Both the position numbers and the translations under genes were made by a program. DNA of 64,000 nucleotides. Source: Siccibacter colletis (GTDB lineage: Bacteria; Pseudomonadota; Gammaproteobacteria; Enterobacterales; Enterobacteriaceae). The stretch covers positions 1 to 64,000 of the forward strand of contig NZ_JMSQ01000006.1 in assembly GCF_000696575.1 (NCBI RefSeq). Reading direction: 5' to 3'. Shown one piece after another: positions 44,323 through 53,209 of the stretch (positions are counted from its first letter, which is position 1; the number at the start of each line of letters is the position of its first letter). The notes beneath the pieces are model-generated. The model had not been told where the DNA came from, did no database searches, and saw only the letters and a program-made list of their open reading frames with translations.

Positions 44323-45339
44323 TTATTTCAGATGCGCTTTCAGCTCTGAACCGGCCTGGGCCAGCGCGGTGCGCACGGTTGGCTCCTGGCTCAGGGCATT
44401 GAGCAGGCCATAGTCGTGGATCATGCCGTTATAGCGGGTTACGGTCACCGGGACACCGGCGGCATCCAGTTTGCGGCCAAAGGCTTCGCCCTCATCGCGC
44501 AGCACATCAAGTTCAGCGGTCTGGATCAGCGTCGGCGGCAGGCCTTTCAGCTCGGCACTGGTAGCGCGCAGCGGCGAGGCCAGGATGTTGTTGCGGTCGG
44601 TTTCGCGGGTGGTGTAGTTATCCCAGAACCACTTCATCATGTTGCGGCTCAGGAAGTAGCCGTTCTGATATTGATCATACGAGGCGGTATCGAAGCGCGC
44701 ATCGGTGACCGGCCAGAACATCACTTCATAGCGGATCGCCGGCGTGTGGTTACGTTTTGCCTGCAGGGCGACGGCCGCGACCATGTTACCGCCCACGCTG
44801 TTGCCCGCCAGCGCCAGACGGCTGCCGTCAACGCCGATTTCCCCTCCGTGCTCCGCGACCCATTTCGTGGCTTCATACGCCTGGGTGATGGCGACCGGGA
44901 AGTGGGCTTCCGGTGACGGCGTATAGTTAACGAACACCGCCGCCGCGCCGGATTCATTCACCAGGTCGCGCACAAAACGCTCGTGGGTCGGGAAGTCGCC
45001 CAGTACCCAGCCGCCGCCGTGGAAGAACATAAACACCGGCAGTTTACCGGTTGCCCCGGCGGGTTTCACGATGGTGAGCGTCAGCGGCTTACCCAGTGCG
45101 GTAATGGTTTTTTCACTGACATCAGCGGCTGGCAAGGCAGCGCCTTTCTGCGCACCGATCAGGACATCACGCGCCTGCTGGACGGAGAGCTGCTCAAGCG
45201 GCTTGCCGCCAGCGCCGTTCAGTGCGCTCAGGAAAGTGGCTACGCCGGCAGTCGGAGCAGGCGCATTGTCAGCCTGGGCGAAGGGAGCAACGGTGGAGGC
45301 CAGTACTGCAGCGGCAAGAACAGAATGCTTGATTGTCAT
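44323..45339 (-). CDS. Secreted alpha/beta-hydrolase (HSL-type esterase)
   Basis: This 338-residue esterase belongs to the hormone-sensitive-lipase-like (family IV) hydrolases. A Sec signal peptide ends AQA after residue 23, so it is periplasmic or secreted. The oxyanion motif HGGG is at 106-109. The nucleophile is Ser180 in GNSVGG, where the family more often has GDSAGG, and Asp277 and His307 (MIHDYG) complete the triad. AGGAG lies seven bases before ATG 45339; an in-frame extension upstream has no support. The substrate is unknown. It is a single gene behind a repeat-flanked promoter. Confidence 0.88.
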   Translation of the reverse strand: MTIKHSVLAAAVLASTVAPFAQADNAPAPTAGVATFLSALNGAGGKPLEQLSVQQARDVLIGAQKGAALPAADVSEKTITALGKPLTLTIVKPAGATGKLPVFMFFHGGGWVLGDFPTHERFVRDLVNESGAAAVFVNYTPSPEAHFPVAITQAYEATKWVAEHGGEIGVDGSRLALAGNSVGGNMVAAVALQAKRNHTPAIRYEVMFWPVTDARFDTASYDQYQNGYFLSRNMMKWFWDNYTTRETDRNNILASPLRATSAELKGLPPTLIQTAELDVLRDEGEAFGRKLDAAGVPVTVTRYNGMIHDYGLLNALSQEPTVRTALAQAGSELKAHLK

Positions 45340-45362
45340 TTTTAATCTCCTGCTATTGTGTA

Positions 45363-45476
45363 GTGCGCTATTTATATGATGGCGTGAATGCCGGTTGATG
45401 GAGTGAACTATAGCGCCTGGATTTTGCATTGCAAGCAAAAATTTAATAAACAATTTAATTGTGCGCTATTTAAATG
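45363..45476 (-). promoter_or_regulatory. Repeat-flanked promoter of the esterase gene
   Basis: A 16-bp box (minus strand CAT-A/T-TAAATAGCGCAC) occurs at 45461-45476 and 45363-45378, identical at 15 of 16 bases. Between the copies lies a minus-strand promoter TTGCAA-N16-TATAGT (45429-45434 and 45407-45412). One box is upstream and one in the leader. The upper box adjoins the dyad ACAATT-T-AATTGT (45450-45462), and TTGCA-T-TGCAA (45424-45434) overlaps the -35. No regulator gene is adjacent. Confidence 0.6.
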
Positions 45477-45605
45477 TCAGGGCAACGCCAGATGCCTCTC
45501 ATTCTGGCGCATTCAGGGGTCGATAAATAATGTTAAATTGATGTTACGTCTTGCATGAGGGGGAATTACCCGCGAGACTATCGCCGTCCAAAACGGGAGG
45601 GATTC

Positions 45606-46745
45606 ATGGGACTGCATTCCAGAAACTGGCTGGCGCTCAGCTACTTCACCTACTTCTTCAGCTACGGCATTTTTCTGCCCTTCTGGAGCGTCTGGCTTCA
45701 GGGCGTTGGCCTGCCCGCCGAAACTATCGGCTTACTGCTGGGGGCAGGGCTGATCGCCCGTTTTCTCGGTAGCCTGCTGCTGGCTCCCCGCGTACAGGAT
45801 CCTTCCCGGCTGGTCTTTGCCCTGCGCATTCTTGCGTTGCTGACGCTGGTGTTCGCGCTGGCCTTCTGGTTGGGTACGGCCGCCGCCTGGCTGTTTGTGG
45901 TGATGGTCGGCTTCAACCTGTTTTTCTCCCCGCTGGTGCCGCTCACCGACGCGTTGGCCGGCACCTGGCAGCGGCAGATCGCGATGGATTATGGCCGCGT
46001 GCGGCTGTGGGGGTCGATTGCCTTTGTGGTGGGCTCAGCCCTGACCGGTAAGCTGGTCAGTCTTTATGACTACCACGCCATTCTGGTGCTGCTGTCGATC
46101 GGCATCGCGTCCATGTTGCTCGGTATGCTGCTGCGCCCTTCGGTGATGCCGCAGGGCGAAGCCCGCAGTCGCGAAGCGGCAGGCTGGCCGGCATGGCGGG
46201 CGCTTATTGCCAGCAGCTGGCGTTTTCTCGCCTGCGTCTCCCTGCTGCAGGGGGCGCACGCCGCCTATTACGGGTTCAGCGCTATCTACTGGCAGAAAGC
46301 GGGCTATTCCGCGTCGGTGGTGGGCTATCTGTGGTCGCTGGGCGTCGTGGCGGAGATCCTGGTGTTTGCGCTGAGCAACAGGCTGTTCCGCCGCTTTTCG
46401 GTACGCGGGCTGCTGCTGCTCTCGGGCATCAGCGGCATAGTGCGCTGGGGGCTAATGGGCTGGACCACCGATCTGCCGTGGCTCATCGTGATGCAGATCC
46501 TGCACTGCGGCAGCTTTACGGTCTGTCATCTGGCGGCGATGCGCTACATTTCTGCGCGCAAAGGCGCTGAGGTGATTCGCCTGCAGGCAATGTACTCCGC
46601 GGTGGCAATGGGAGGCGGCATCGCCATCATGACGATGATCGCGGGCTATCTCTACCAGCACCTCGATAACGGTGTGTTCTGGGTGATGGCGCTGGTGGCG
46701 CTGCCGGCGCTGCTGTTACGCCCCGGCGTGGCAGCGCCGCGTTAG
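45606..46745 (+). CDS. hcaT: MFS transporter HcaT
   Basis: HcaT is a putative 3-phenylpropionate permease of the major facilitator superfamily. It has 379 residues, the E. coli length, with about twelve membrane segments. The start GLHSRNWLALSYFTYFFSYG and the loop RVRLWGSIAFVVGSALTGKL match the family. GGGAGG precedes the ATG. In K-12 it adjoins the hca dioxygenase operon; those genes are absent here, so its substrate in this organism is uncertain. Its stop overlaps that of csiE by 4 bp. Confidence 0.92.
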   Translation: MGLHSRNWLALSYFTYFFSYGIFLPFWSVWLQGVGLPAETIGLLLGAGLIARFLGSLLLAPRVQDPSRLVFALRILALLTLVFALAFWLGTAAAWLFVVMVGFNLFFSPLVPLTDALAGTWQRQIAMDYGRVRLWGSIAFVVGSALTGKLVSLYDYHAILVLLSIGIASMLLGMLLRPSVMPQGEARSREAAGWPAWRALIASSWRFLACVSLLQGAHAAYYGFSAIYWQKAGYSASVVGYLWSLGVVAEILVFALSNRLFRRFSVRGLLLLSGISGIVRWGLMGWTTDLPWLIVMQILHCGSFTVCHLAAMRYISARKGAEVIRLQAMYSAVAMGGGIAIMTMIAGYLYQHLDNGVFWVMALVALPALLLRPGVAAPR

Positions 46746-48022
46746 GCTTCAAGAATGGCGCGAATGCGCGCCTGCTGATGTTCCCCCAGCGGCATAGTGG
46801 CATGGATCAGCGGCGGTGAAAACAGCGGCAGCGAGGTGGCGTAAGGCGTCACAATCAGCGCCGCCTCCCTGGGAGCGCCCTGCTGCTGGAAAGCATGCAG
46901 CGTCAGATGGCGAATATTGAGCGGCAGCAGCGTCAGTTCGCGCAGCTGCTGTTCGATCTCCTGCTCCAGCCGGGTATCGTTGCCGGTTAACAGCAGCACC
47001 TGTTTCTCATGCAGATCGCTCTCCTGCATCAGCCATGCACCAAATATCACCGCGACCAGCCCCACCTCTTCATCGGAAAAGTCGATGCCGTACTCGGTTT
47101 CAAAGCCGCGGAACGCCTCGCGCGTGGTGCGCATCAGGCGCGGATAAAGCCGGTAAACCTCTTCCGGCAGGCTGTTATCAATGCCGATGCCGAACAGCGA
47201 GCGCTCCAGCGCCTGCGCCAGATGAATATAGAGCTGATCGGCCAGCCCCTGTTCATCGCTGAAGGTCATGCCGGACAGCGCCCGGAAGCGTTCGATCATC
47301 TGACCAATGGCGAGCCGCAGCCGGATATCCTGCTGGTGGCTGTCGTTAAGAGGGTCCGGGGTGCGCAGCATCATAAACAGCAGGGCGAGGAAGCGCTGCT
47401 CATTTTCATGGGGAAGCTGCATCACCCGGCGCTGCCAGTGCCGCACGATCTCCTGCGCCGCCTGATACTCGGCACGCGTCTGGGTCCACTGCTGCTGCGG
47501 CTCGGTAAACTCCGGCGTCAGGCCGTCATGGTGCTGCAGCAGGCAGTACTGAAGGTAAAGACGCAGGAACTGGACATCGCGGGTGCCAAAGCTGCGCTGC
47601 AGACGGCGACCACACAGGTTGACCAGCGCCTGCAGGTTCGTGTCGTCATACAGCGCGGTGGCGATGCCAAGGGTGCGCAGACCGGTCTTCAGCGTTGGTG
47701 TGAAGTGTTGCTCGATAAAGTGCGGGCACAGACGCAGGCCGCGCCGCAGCCAGTGCAGCAGGCAGAGGCGGCGGTCGAGGGCGGAGCCGTCAATCCGGTA
47801 GCTGCCATCTTCGAGGGTCAGGATCGTCAGCCGGTGAAAGCGGGCAATCTCCTCGCTGGCGTCCAGAATATCCTGTCGGGCAATGCTGTCGTCCACGCCA
47901 TTCACGCGTGCCAGAATTTCTGGCGTCACGATCTGTCCCGGCAGATAGAGCATCAATAACACCTGGCAGCGACGCTGCGGACTGGAGAGCGCAGAGGACG
48001 GCGGGCATAATAGTGTCATCAT
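46742..48022 (-). CDS. csiE: Stationary-phase-inducible protein CsiE
   Basis: CsiE has 426 residues as in E. coli and two PTS-regulation-domain (PRD)-like repeats in the second half (for example LYPRLMRTTREAFRGFETEYGIDFSDEEVGLVAVIFGAWL, in part). It lacks a clear DNA-binding motif in what I can see, although an N-terminal HTH-like part is possible. In E. coli it is RpoS- and cAMP-CRP-dependent; the function is unknown. It is convergent with hcaT. Confidence 0.93.
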   Translation of the reverse strand: MMTLLCPPSSALSSPQRRCQVLLMLYLPGQIVTPEILARVNGVDDSIARQDILDASEEIARFHRLTILTLEDGSYRIDGSALDRRLCLLHWLRRGLRLCPHFIEQHFTPTLKTGLRTLGIATALYDDTNLQALVNLCGRRLQRSFGTRDVQFLRLYLQYCLLQHHDGLTPEFTEPQQQWTQTRAEYQAAQEIVRHWQRRVMQLPHENEQRFLALLFMMLRTPDPLNDSHQQDIRLRLAIGQMIERFRALSGMTFSDEQGLADQLYIHLAQALERSLFGIGIDNSLPEEVYRLYPRLMRTTREAFRGFETEYGIDFSDEEVGLVAVIFGAWLMQESDLHEKQVLLLTGNDTRLEQEIEQQLRELTLLPLNIRHLTLHAFQQQGAPREAALIVTPYATSLPLFSPPLIHATMPLGEHQQARIRAILEA

Positions 48023-48146
48023 CTGATTTTCCAGTTATGTTGAATAACGTTAAGAGTAGCTAACCTGTACCCGGCGGAAAGCGAGACAGACGGCTTTTCA
48101 TTACGGAATTGTGGCTGGCTCACAGAATTTTGCATCTGAGGGAAAA

Positions 48147-48794
48147 ATGCGCAGACAAATGCAGGGGATTATCGGCGCGGCAGCGTTGTGGATGCTGACC
48201 GGCGCACAGGATGCGTTTGCGCATCCGCACAGCTTTATTTCGCTGCAGTCGACGGTGGTGGTGCGGGATGACCAGTTTATCGCGCTGAAAATGCGCTGGA
48301 CGATGGATGAAATTACTTCAGCAGATCTTCTCTATGATGCCGGTGATGCCCCGCCGGGCTCGGAAATCTGGAAAAAGCTCGCCGCCGAGGTGATGGCGAA
48401 CGTGCTGGGCCAGCACTATTTCACCGAGGTGTGGCACAACGGTAAAAAGGTGAAGTTTATCGACCGCCCCACGTCCTATAGCCTGGAGGAGGAGAACCAC
48501 CAGGCGGTGCTTAACTTCGTGCTGCCGCTGGCTTCGGCGCAACCGCTTAGCGGGCAGACGTACACTTTTTCAACCTTCGACCCGAGCTACTACGTGGATA
48601 TGAGCTACGCCGAGGACAGCGATGCCCGGCTGCCGCCAGCGCTGGCGTCGCGCTGCTCGCTGAAGGTGATGACGCCGTCGCCGGGGGATGAGGTGCTGGA
48701 TTTCGCCTCTTCGCTCGATAAAGCGGACGCGCCGCCGGAAGATATGAATTTAGGTCGACAATTTGCTCAGCAGGTAACGCTTCAATGTCAGTGA
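48147..48794 (+). CDS. DUF1007 family periplasmic protein
   Basis: This 215-residue protein has a signal peptide ending AFA, so the mature chain starts HPHSF, a likely metal-binding N-terminus. The DUF1007 body (MRWTMDEITSADLLYDAG; FSTFDPSYYVDMSY) is clear. Proteins of this family are typically encoded next to NicO-type nickel/cobalt exporters, as here. The start at 48147 has GAGGGA upstream; a 12-codon extension is not supported. It overlaps the next gene by 10 bp. K-12 has no counterpart between csiE and suhB. Confidence 0.87.
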   Translation: MRRQMQGIIGAAALWMLTGAQDAFAHPHSFISLQSTVVVRDDQFIALKMRWTMDEITSADLLYDAGDAPPGSEIWKKLAAEVMANVLGQHYFTEVWHNGKKVKFIDRPTSYSLEEENHQAVLNFVLPLASAQPLSGQTYTFSTFDPSYYVDMSYAEDSDARLPPALASRCSLKVMTPSPGDEVLDFASSLDKADAPPEDMNLGRQFAQQVTLQCQ

Positions 48795-49768
48795 TCTTTA
48801 CCCAACGCACCGCGTCACGCCGCTGGCTGCCATTCTGGCCGCTGGCGCTGTTTGCTCTGTTTATACTGATGGCCGGGCTGGCGCTCTGGCACTACTGGCC
48901 GCAGGTAATGATCAGCAGCATCCGCTGGCAGCGGGCGGCCAACAGTGAGATGAGCCAGCTGCTCAAGCGCGTGGCAGAGAACCCCGGTCAGGCGGGTGCG
49001 TCACTGCTGCTGTTCAGTTTCGTCTACGGCGTGCTCCACGCGCTGGGGCCAGGGCACGGTAAAGTGGTGATCACCACCTGGCTGGCTACGCATCCGTCGC
49101 GGCTGAAAACCAGCCTCGGGCTGACGTTTGCCTCCTCGCTGCTGCAGGGCGTGGTGGCGATTGCACTGGTTACCGTGGTGCTGACGCTGCTGAAGCTGCC
49201 GGCGCGCCAGCTGCACCTCAGTGGTTTCTGGATGGAGAAGGGGAGCTATCTGCTGGTAGGCGCGCTGGGGCTGCTGCTCTGCTACCGGGCGATAAAACGC
49301 CTGCGCCGCCTGATGCCGCAGCCGCGCCGCTTCACCGCCTTTACGCCGCATCACCAGCATCACGCCAACTGCGGCTGCGGTCATCAGCATCTGCCGGATA
49401 ACGAGCAGCTCGCCAACAGCGATGACTGGCGCGCCCGGCTGGCGATTATCCTTTCCATGGGAATGCGTCCGTGTTCAGGGGCGCTGATGGTGCTGCTGTT
49501 CAGCAAGGTGATCGGCGTGTTTGGCTGGGGGATGGCCTCGGCGCTGGCAATGGCGGCGGGGACGTCGCTGACCATCTCGGCGCTGGCGCTGCTGGTGCAC
49601 AGCTTCCGGCGCGTCGCACAGCGGCTGAGCGCCGGAAGTACGCCCGCGCTGTGGCGCAGGGTGGGCGGGGCAACGCTGGCCCTGAGCGGCGGGGCGATAT
49701 TGCTGATCGCCGCCCTGGTGATGTGGCTCAGCGCTCAACCGCCGGGGGGCGGGCTGCGACCGTTCTGA
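48785..49768 (+). CDS. NicO-family nickel/cobalt exporter
   Basis: This is a 327-residue inner-membrane protein with six to seven hydrophobic segments. The NicO signature HALGPGHGK lies at 85-93. A cytoplasmic or loop His/Cys-rich stretch at 189-202 (HHQHHANCGCGHQH) is a metal-binding loop as in RcnA. SMGMRPCSGALMVL is the second conserved segment. The pairing with the DUF1007 gene supports metal transport. Nickel or cobalt is the family expectation; I see no RcnR-type gene nearby. Confidence 0.88.
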   Translation: MSVIFTQRTASRRWLPFWPLALFALFILMAGLALWHYWPQVMISSIRWQRAANSEMSQLLKRVAENPGQAGASLLLFSFVYGVLHALGPGHGKVVITTWLATHPSRLKTSLGLTFASSLLQGVVAIALVTVVLTLLKLPARQLHLSGFWMEKGSYLLVGALGLLLCYRAIKRLRRLMPQPRRFTAFTPHHQHHANCGCGHQHLPDNEQLANSDDWRARLAIILSMGMRPCSGALMVLLFSKVIGVFGWGMASALAMAAGTSLTISALALLVHSFRRVAQRLSAGSTPALWRRVGGATLALSGGAILLIAALVMWLSAQPPGGGLRPF

Positions 49769-49780
49769 ATTTCCGGCAAC

Positions 49781-49814
49781 AAAAAAGGCAGCTGCTCGCG
49801 CACCTGCCTTTTTT
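49781..49814. terminator. Bidirectional terminator before suhB
   Basis: AAGGCAG and CTGCCTT form a stem with A and T runs on its sides, between convergent genes. The inner part (GTGCGCGAGCAGC-type) is an imperfect extension. Confidence 0.8.
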
Positions 49815-49829
49815 CATTCGCGCTATGGA

Positions 49830-50633
49830 TTAGCGCTTCATGGCTTCGCTGAGCTCATCACGCATAGCGGCGAGCATTGCTTTTACCACGCGCGGGTTAC
49901 CGGCGACGATGTTACCGCTCATCAGGTGGTTATGACCGCCGGTGAAATCGCACACCAGACCGCCAGCTTCACGAACCAGCAGTTCGCCCGCGGCGAAATC
50001 CCACGGCTTCAGGCCCAGTTCGAAATAACCGTCAACGCGGCCCGAGGCCACGTAGGCCAGGTCCAGCGCGGCAGAGCCGGTGCGACGGAAGTCGGCACAC
50101 TGGGTGAACAGTTTGCCAACGATGTTCATGTACGGGGTGGCGTGCTGTTTGGCTTTGAACGGGAAACCGGTCGCCAGAATGGTGCCATCCAGATCGCGAG
50201 CATTGCTGCTGCGCAGACGATAACCGTTGAGCTGTGCGCCCTGACCGCGAACGGCAGAGAAGAGTTCGTTACGCATCGGATCGTAAACCACCGCCACTTC
50301 GGTACGGCCTTTAATGCGTACGGCGATTGAGACGGAGAAGTGCGGCAGACGTTTGATAAAGTTAGACGTGCCATCCAGTGGATCGATAACCCATTGCACA
50401 TCCTGATCGGTACCTTCATGTTCACCGCTTTCTTCGGTGATGATGGTGTGCTGCGGATACGATTTACGAATCACGTCGATAATCATGGCTTCTGCCGCTT
50501 TATCTACGTTGGTGACGAAATCGTTGGTGCCTTTCTGGCTCGCTTCTACAGCGTCGGGCGTTTCATAGTTCTTGGCAATTACGTTACCCGCTTTGCGCGC
50601 GGCACGCACGGCGATGTTCAGCATCGGATGCAT
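49830..50633 (-). CDS. suhB: Inositol monophosphatase-family protein SuhB
   Basis: SuhB has inositol-1-monophosphatase activity and is a subunit of the rRNA transcription antitermination complex with NusA/B/E/G. It has 267 residues as in E. coli. The metal ligands are Glu67, Asp84 and Asp87 (EESGEH and WVIDPLDGTSNF), and PWDFAAGELLVREAGG is the second family motif. MHPMLNIAVRAARKAG is the start. Confidence 0.97.
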   Translation of the reverse strand: MHPMLNIAVRAARKAGNVIAKNYETPDAVEASQKGTNDFVTNVDKAAEAMIIDVIRKSYPQHTIITEESGEHEGTDQDVQWVIDPLDGTSNFIKRLPHFSVSIAVRIKGRTEVAVVYDPMRNELFSAVRGQGAQLNGYRLRSSNARDLDGTILATGFPFKAKQHATPYMNIVGKLFTQCADFRRTGSAALDLAYVASGRVDGYFELGLKPWDFAAGELLVREAGGLVCDFTGGHNHLMSGNIVAGNPRVVKAMLAAMRDELSEAMKR

Positions 50634-50891
50634 CGGTTAGTCTCACTGGATGTTAAAGAACGGAAAAAACGCGCGGAGTATATACCCTTGCGCCCGGACG
50701 GTGCAACCTCATTTACCGGCTCGCCTACAACCTTGCCTGCGGGCAACAGTAAGTCAAGGTAACCTTTACTGCGAAATTCAGATAATAAAAAACCCGCACC
50801 GGGCGGGTTTATTTTTATTATCTGCGGGGCTTAACTGCTCAGACGTAATGTCTTCTTCGCTATTGTAAACGTCGCGGATAATTAGCGCAGC

Positions 50892-51104
50892 TTACAGCGG
50901 AGTAACGTTACCCGCTGCCGGGCCTTTAGCACCATTTTCAATGGTGAAAGATACCTGCTGACCTTCATCCAGGGTTTTAAAGCTGTCGCTCTGGATAGCA
51001 GAGAAATGTACGAATACATCTTTGCTGCCGTCGTTCGGAGTGATAAAGCCAAAACCTTTATCAGCGTTGAACCATTTTACTAAACCAGTCATTTTGTTAG
51101 ACAT
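50892..51104 (-). CDS. CspA-family cold shock protein
   Basis: This is a 70-residue single-stranded nucleic-acid-binding OB-fold protein. RNP1 (KGFGFI) and RNP2 (VFVHF) are present; the sequence [18 protein letters not shown] is close to CspA, CspB and CspG. I cannot tell which paralogue it is. The long upstream leader matches that of E. coli cspA, so cold induction is likely. K-12 has no csp gene between suhB and trmJ. AAGGA lies eight bases before the ATG. Confidence 0.94.
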   Translation of the reverse strand: MSNKMTGLVKWFNADKGFGFITPNDGSKDVFVHFSAIQSDSFKTLDEGQQVSFTIENGAKGPAAGNVTPL

Positions 51105-51276
51105 AGATATTTCCTTAATTGATGAGCCACATTGAGTAGCGAGGATGGCCTGATATTAGAGAGTTACTTATTTGGCACTTAGGAGGAGGCTCATTGAGGA
51201 GGGTATCTATTGATAACGCCTGAACTGAGGACTGCTTTACTAAAACTGCTTTCATAAGGTCTGTATTCCAAACCGA
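51105..51276 (-). promoter_or_regulatory. cspA-type cold-shock 5' leader
   Basis: The leader starts CGGTTTGGAATACAGACC, which aligns with the start of the E. coli cspA leader (ACGGTTTGACGTACAGACC), including the cold box (TGACGTACAGA in cspA). Further on, GTAAAGCAGTCC, GTTATC and GATACCCTC align with cspA GTAAGGCAAGTCC, GTTATC and GATACCCCTC. At about 172 nt it has the cspA kind of length. It also holds two CCTCCTC runs 13 bases apart that could pair with the ribosome-binding region. Confidence 0.75.
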
Positions 51277-51283
51277 GGACGCC

Positions 51284-51312
51284 ATTAAGACACAGGGAAA
51301 TAATTTTAGCAA
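51284..51312 (-). promoter_or_regulatory. Promoter of the csp gene
   Basis: On the minus strand TTGCTA (51312-51307) and CTTAAT (51289-51284) lie 17 bp apart. The -10 CTTAAT is the one known for E. coli cspA. The predicted start, near 51276, coincides with the beginning of the cspA-like leader. From 51313 to 51645 I see no gene, only the csp and trmJ upstream regions. Confidence 0.7.
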
Positions 51313-51645
51313 CGGTTAGCTTTATTTATTTTAAACGCTTACACACCCGGATGGCTATATGGCTTTTAATCAGGCAAAGCGATAAGGAGGTATTTCTCTG
51401 ACAGAGAATATAGTTTCCTTTATTAAGCGCAGCGCGGAAATGTCGGTGACTTCCGGCGTGACGCAATAACAGCAGGGTAGTCAATCTGTTCGGCGTGCAC
51501 TATGGCAGACTGCACGCTGCGTCCGCTTCTTCAGCGCGCTGCGTGCCTGTTTGTCACATCGCTGCAACATCCTTAGCGCAGGGGCGGATCATCCGGACGC
51601 TTTATGGTAGGATGCTGCCATATTTTTCCCTCGTACCGAATCGCT

Positions 51646-52380
51646 ATGCTGCAAAACATTCGTATTGTGCTGGTTGAAACCTCTCACACCGGCAACATGG
51701 GCTCCGTAGCCCGCGCTATGAAAACCATGGGCCTGACTAACCTCTGGCTGGTCAATCCGCTGGTGAAACCGGACTCGCAGGCCATCGCCCTGGCCGCCGG
51801 AGCCAGCGACGTGATTGGCAATGCGCAGATCGTTGACACCCTCGATGAAGCCATTGCCGGGTGCAGCCTGGTGGTTGGCACCAGCGCACGCTCGCGCACC
51901 CTGCCGTGGCCGATGCTCGACCCGCGCGAGTGCGGCATCAAGAGCGTGGCGGAAGGGCGGAACACGCCGGTGGCGCTGGTCTTTGGTCGCGAACGCGTTG
52001 GCCTGACTAATGATGAACTGCAGAAGTGCCACTACCACGTCGCCATTGCCGCTAACCCAGAGTACAGCTCGCTGAACCTGGCGATGGCAGTGCAGGTTAT
52101 CGCCTATGAAGTGCGTATGGCATGGCTGGCGACCCAGGAACAGCCTGCCGCTGCGCAGCCTGAAGAGACCCCGTATCCGCTGGTGGACGATCTGGAGCGT
52201 TTCTATGGCCACCTGGAGCAGGTGCTGCTGGATACCGGTTTTATCCGTGCCAGCCACCCCGGCCAGGTCATGAACAAGCTGCGCCGCCTGTTCACCCGCG
52301 CCCGTCCTGAAAGCCAGGAGCTGAACATCCTGCGCGGGATGCTGGCCTCGATGGAACAGAAAAACAAACCGCAAAAATAG
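51646..52380 (+). CDS. trmJ: tRNA (cytidine/uridine-32-2'-O)-methyltransferase TrmJ
   Basis: TrmJ methylates the ribose of nucleotide 32 in several tRNAs. It has 244 residues (E. coli 246). It is a SPOUT enzyme with the start [25 protein letters not shown] (in part), motif 2 [16 protein letters not shown] and motif 3 [16 protein letters not shown], plus a C-terminal extension specific to TrmJ. An in-frame extension of 14 codons upstream is not conserved. The isc operon follows after 212 bp, as in K-12. Confidence 0.96.
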   Translation: MLQNIRIVLVETSHTGNMGSVARAMKTMGLTNLWLVNPLVKPDSQAIALAAGASDVIGNAQIVDTLDEAIAGCSLVVGTSARSRTLPWPMLDPRECGIKSVAEGRNTPVALVFGRERVGLTNDELQKCHYHVAIAANPEYSSLNLAMAVQVIAYEVRMAWLATQEQPAAAQPEETPYPLVDDLERFYGHLEQVLLDTGFIRASHPGQVMNKLRRLFTRARPESQELNILRGMLASMEQKNKPQK

Positions 52381-52467
52381 CCCTGAATGCCCTCCGCAAG
52401 CGTCACGGCGCGGGGGCGAAAAACGGGATAAATCAGCGCGCAATACCCCGGTAAACTATCGGGGTAA

Positions 52468-52517
52468 ATACTTGAGTAAAATAGTCAGGTAAATAGTTGA
52501 CCATTTTAGTCGGGAAT
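52468..52517 (+). promoter_or_regulatory. Two IscR type 1 sites upstream of iscR
   Basis: Two adjacent 25-bp sites (52468-52492 and 52493-52517) resemble the type 1 IscR motif ATASYYGACTR-N3-YAGTCRRSTAT: ATACTTGAG-TAAAATAGTCAGG and ATAGTTGACC-TTTTAGTCGGG forms. They place [2Fe-2S]-IscR over the iscR promoter, for feedback repression of the operon as in E. coli. Confidence 0.82.
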
Positions 52518-52592
52518 GTCAGACTTGCGCCTGCTATGTGATACACATCCCATTCAAAACCCCCGTCTCGAGGGGCATTTTTGAGGTAAGAC

Positions 52593-53084
52593 ATGAGACT
52601 GACATCTAAAGGGCGCTATGCCGTTACCGCAATGCTGGACGTTGCGCTGAACTCTGAAGCAGGCCCGGTGCCGTTGGCTGATATCTCCGAACGTCAGGGA
52701 ATTTCGCTCTCCTATCTGGAGCAGCTGTTTTCCCGCCTGCGCAAAAATGGCCTCGTGGCAAGCGTACGCGGTCCGGGCGGTGGTTACCTGCTGGGTAAAG
52801 AAGCCGGCAGCATCGCGGTAGGCGAAGTCATCAGCGCAGTGGATGAGTCCGTGGACGCAACCCGCTGTCAGGGTAAAGGCGGCTGCCAGGGCGGCGATAA
52901 GTGCCTGACCCACGCGCTGTGGCGCGATCTCAGCGACCGTCTTACCGGTTTCCTGAACAACATTACTCTTGGCGAGCTGGTGAACAACCAGGAAGTGCTG
53001 GACGTGTCTGACCGTCAGCACAGCCATGAGACGCAGCGTCCTGGCCGTGGCCAGGACGGCATCGACGTGAAGCTGCGCGCGTAA
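52593..53084 (+). CDS. iscR: Fe-S cluster regulator IscR
   Basis: IscR is an Rrf2-family regulator that represses isc when it carries a [2Fe-2S] cluster. It has 163 residues (E. coli 162). The winged HTH is about 1-60 ([18 protein letters not shown]). Cluster ligands are Cys92, Cys98, Cys104 and His107. It is the first gene of the iscRSUA-hscBA-fdx-iscX operon, 125 bp before iscS. Confidence 0.97.
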   Translation: MRLTSKGRYAVTAMLDVALNSEAGPVPLADISERQGISLSYLEQLFSRLRKNGLVASVRGPGGGYLLGKEAGSIAVGEVISAVDESVDATRCQGKGGCQGGDKCLTHALWRDLSDRLTGFLNNITLGELVNNQEVLDVSDRQHSHETQRPGRGQDGIDVKLRA

Positions 53085-53209
53085 TCTGAAGCCTTTTTAC
53101 CGTTTTAATTGAATCAGGCCGGGGGCGATACGTTGCCCCACTAAACTGGCGCGAAAGACGCCGGTGGCCTGCTTCGACATATTGAAGTGATGTACGGAGC
53201 TTAAGAGCA

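Noticed and set aside
51115-51312. 65-codon frame (TTG start) leading into the csp gene on the minus strand
   Set aside because: It covers the csp promoter and a cspA-type leader. Its TTG and first ATG lie upstream of the predicted transcript start, and the ATG at 51255 has no good ribosome-binding site.
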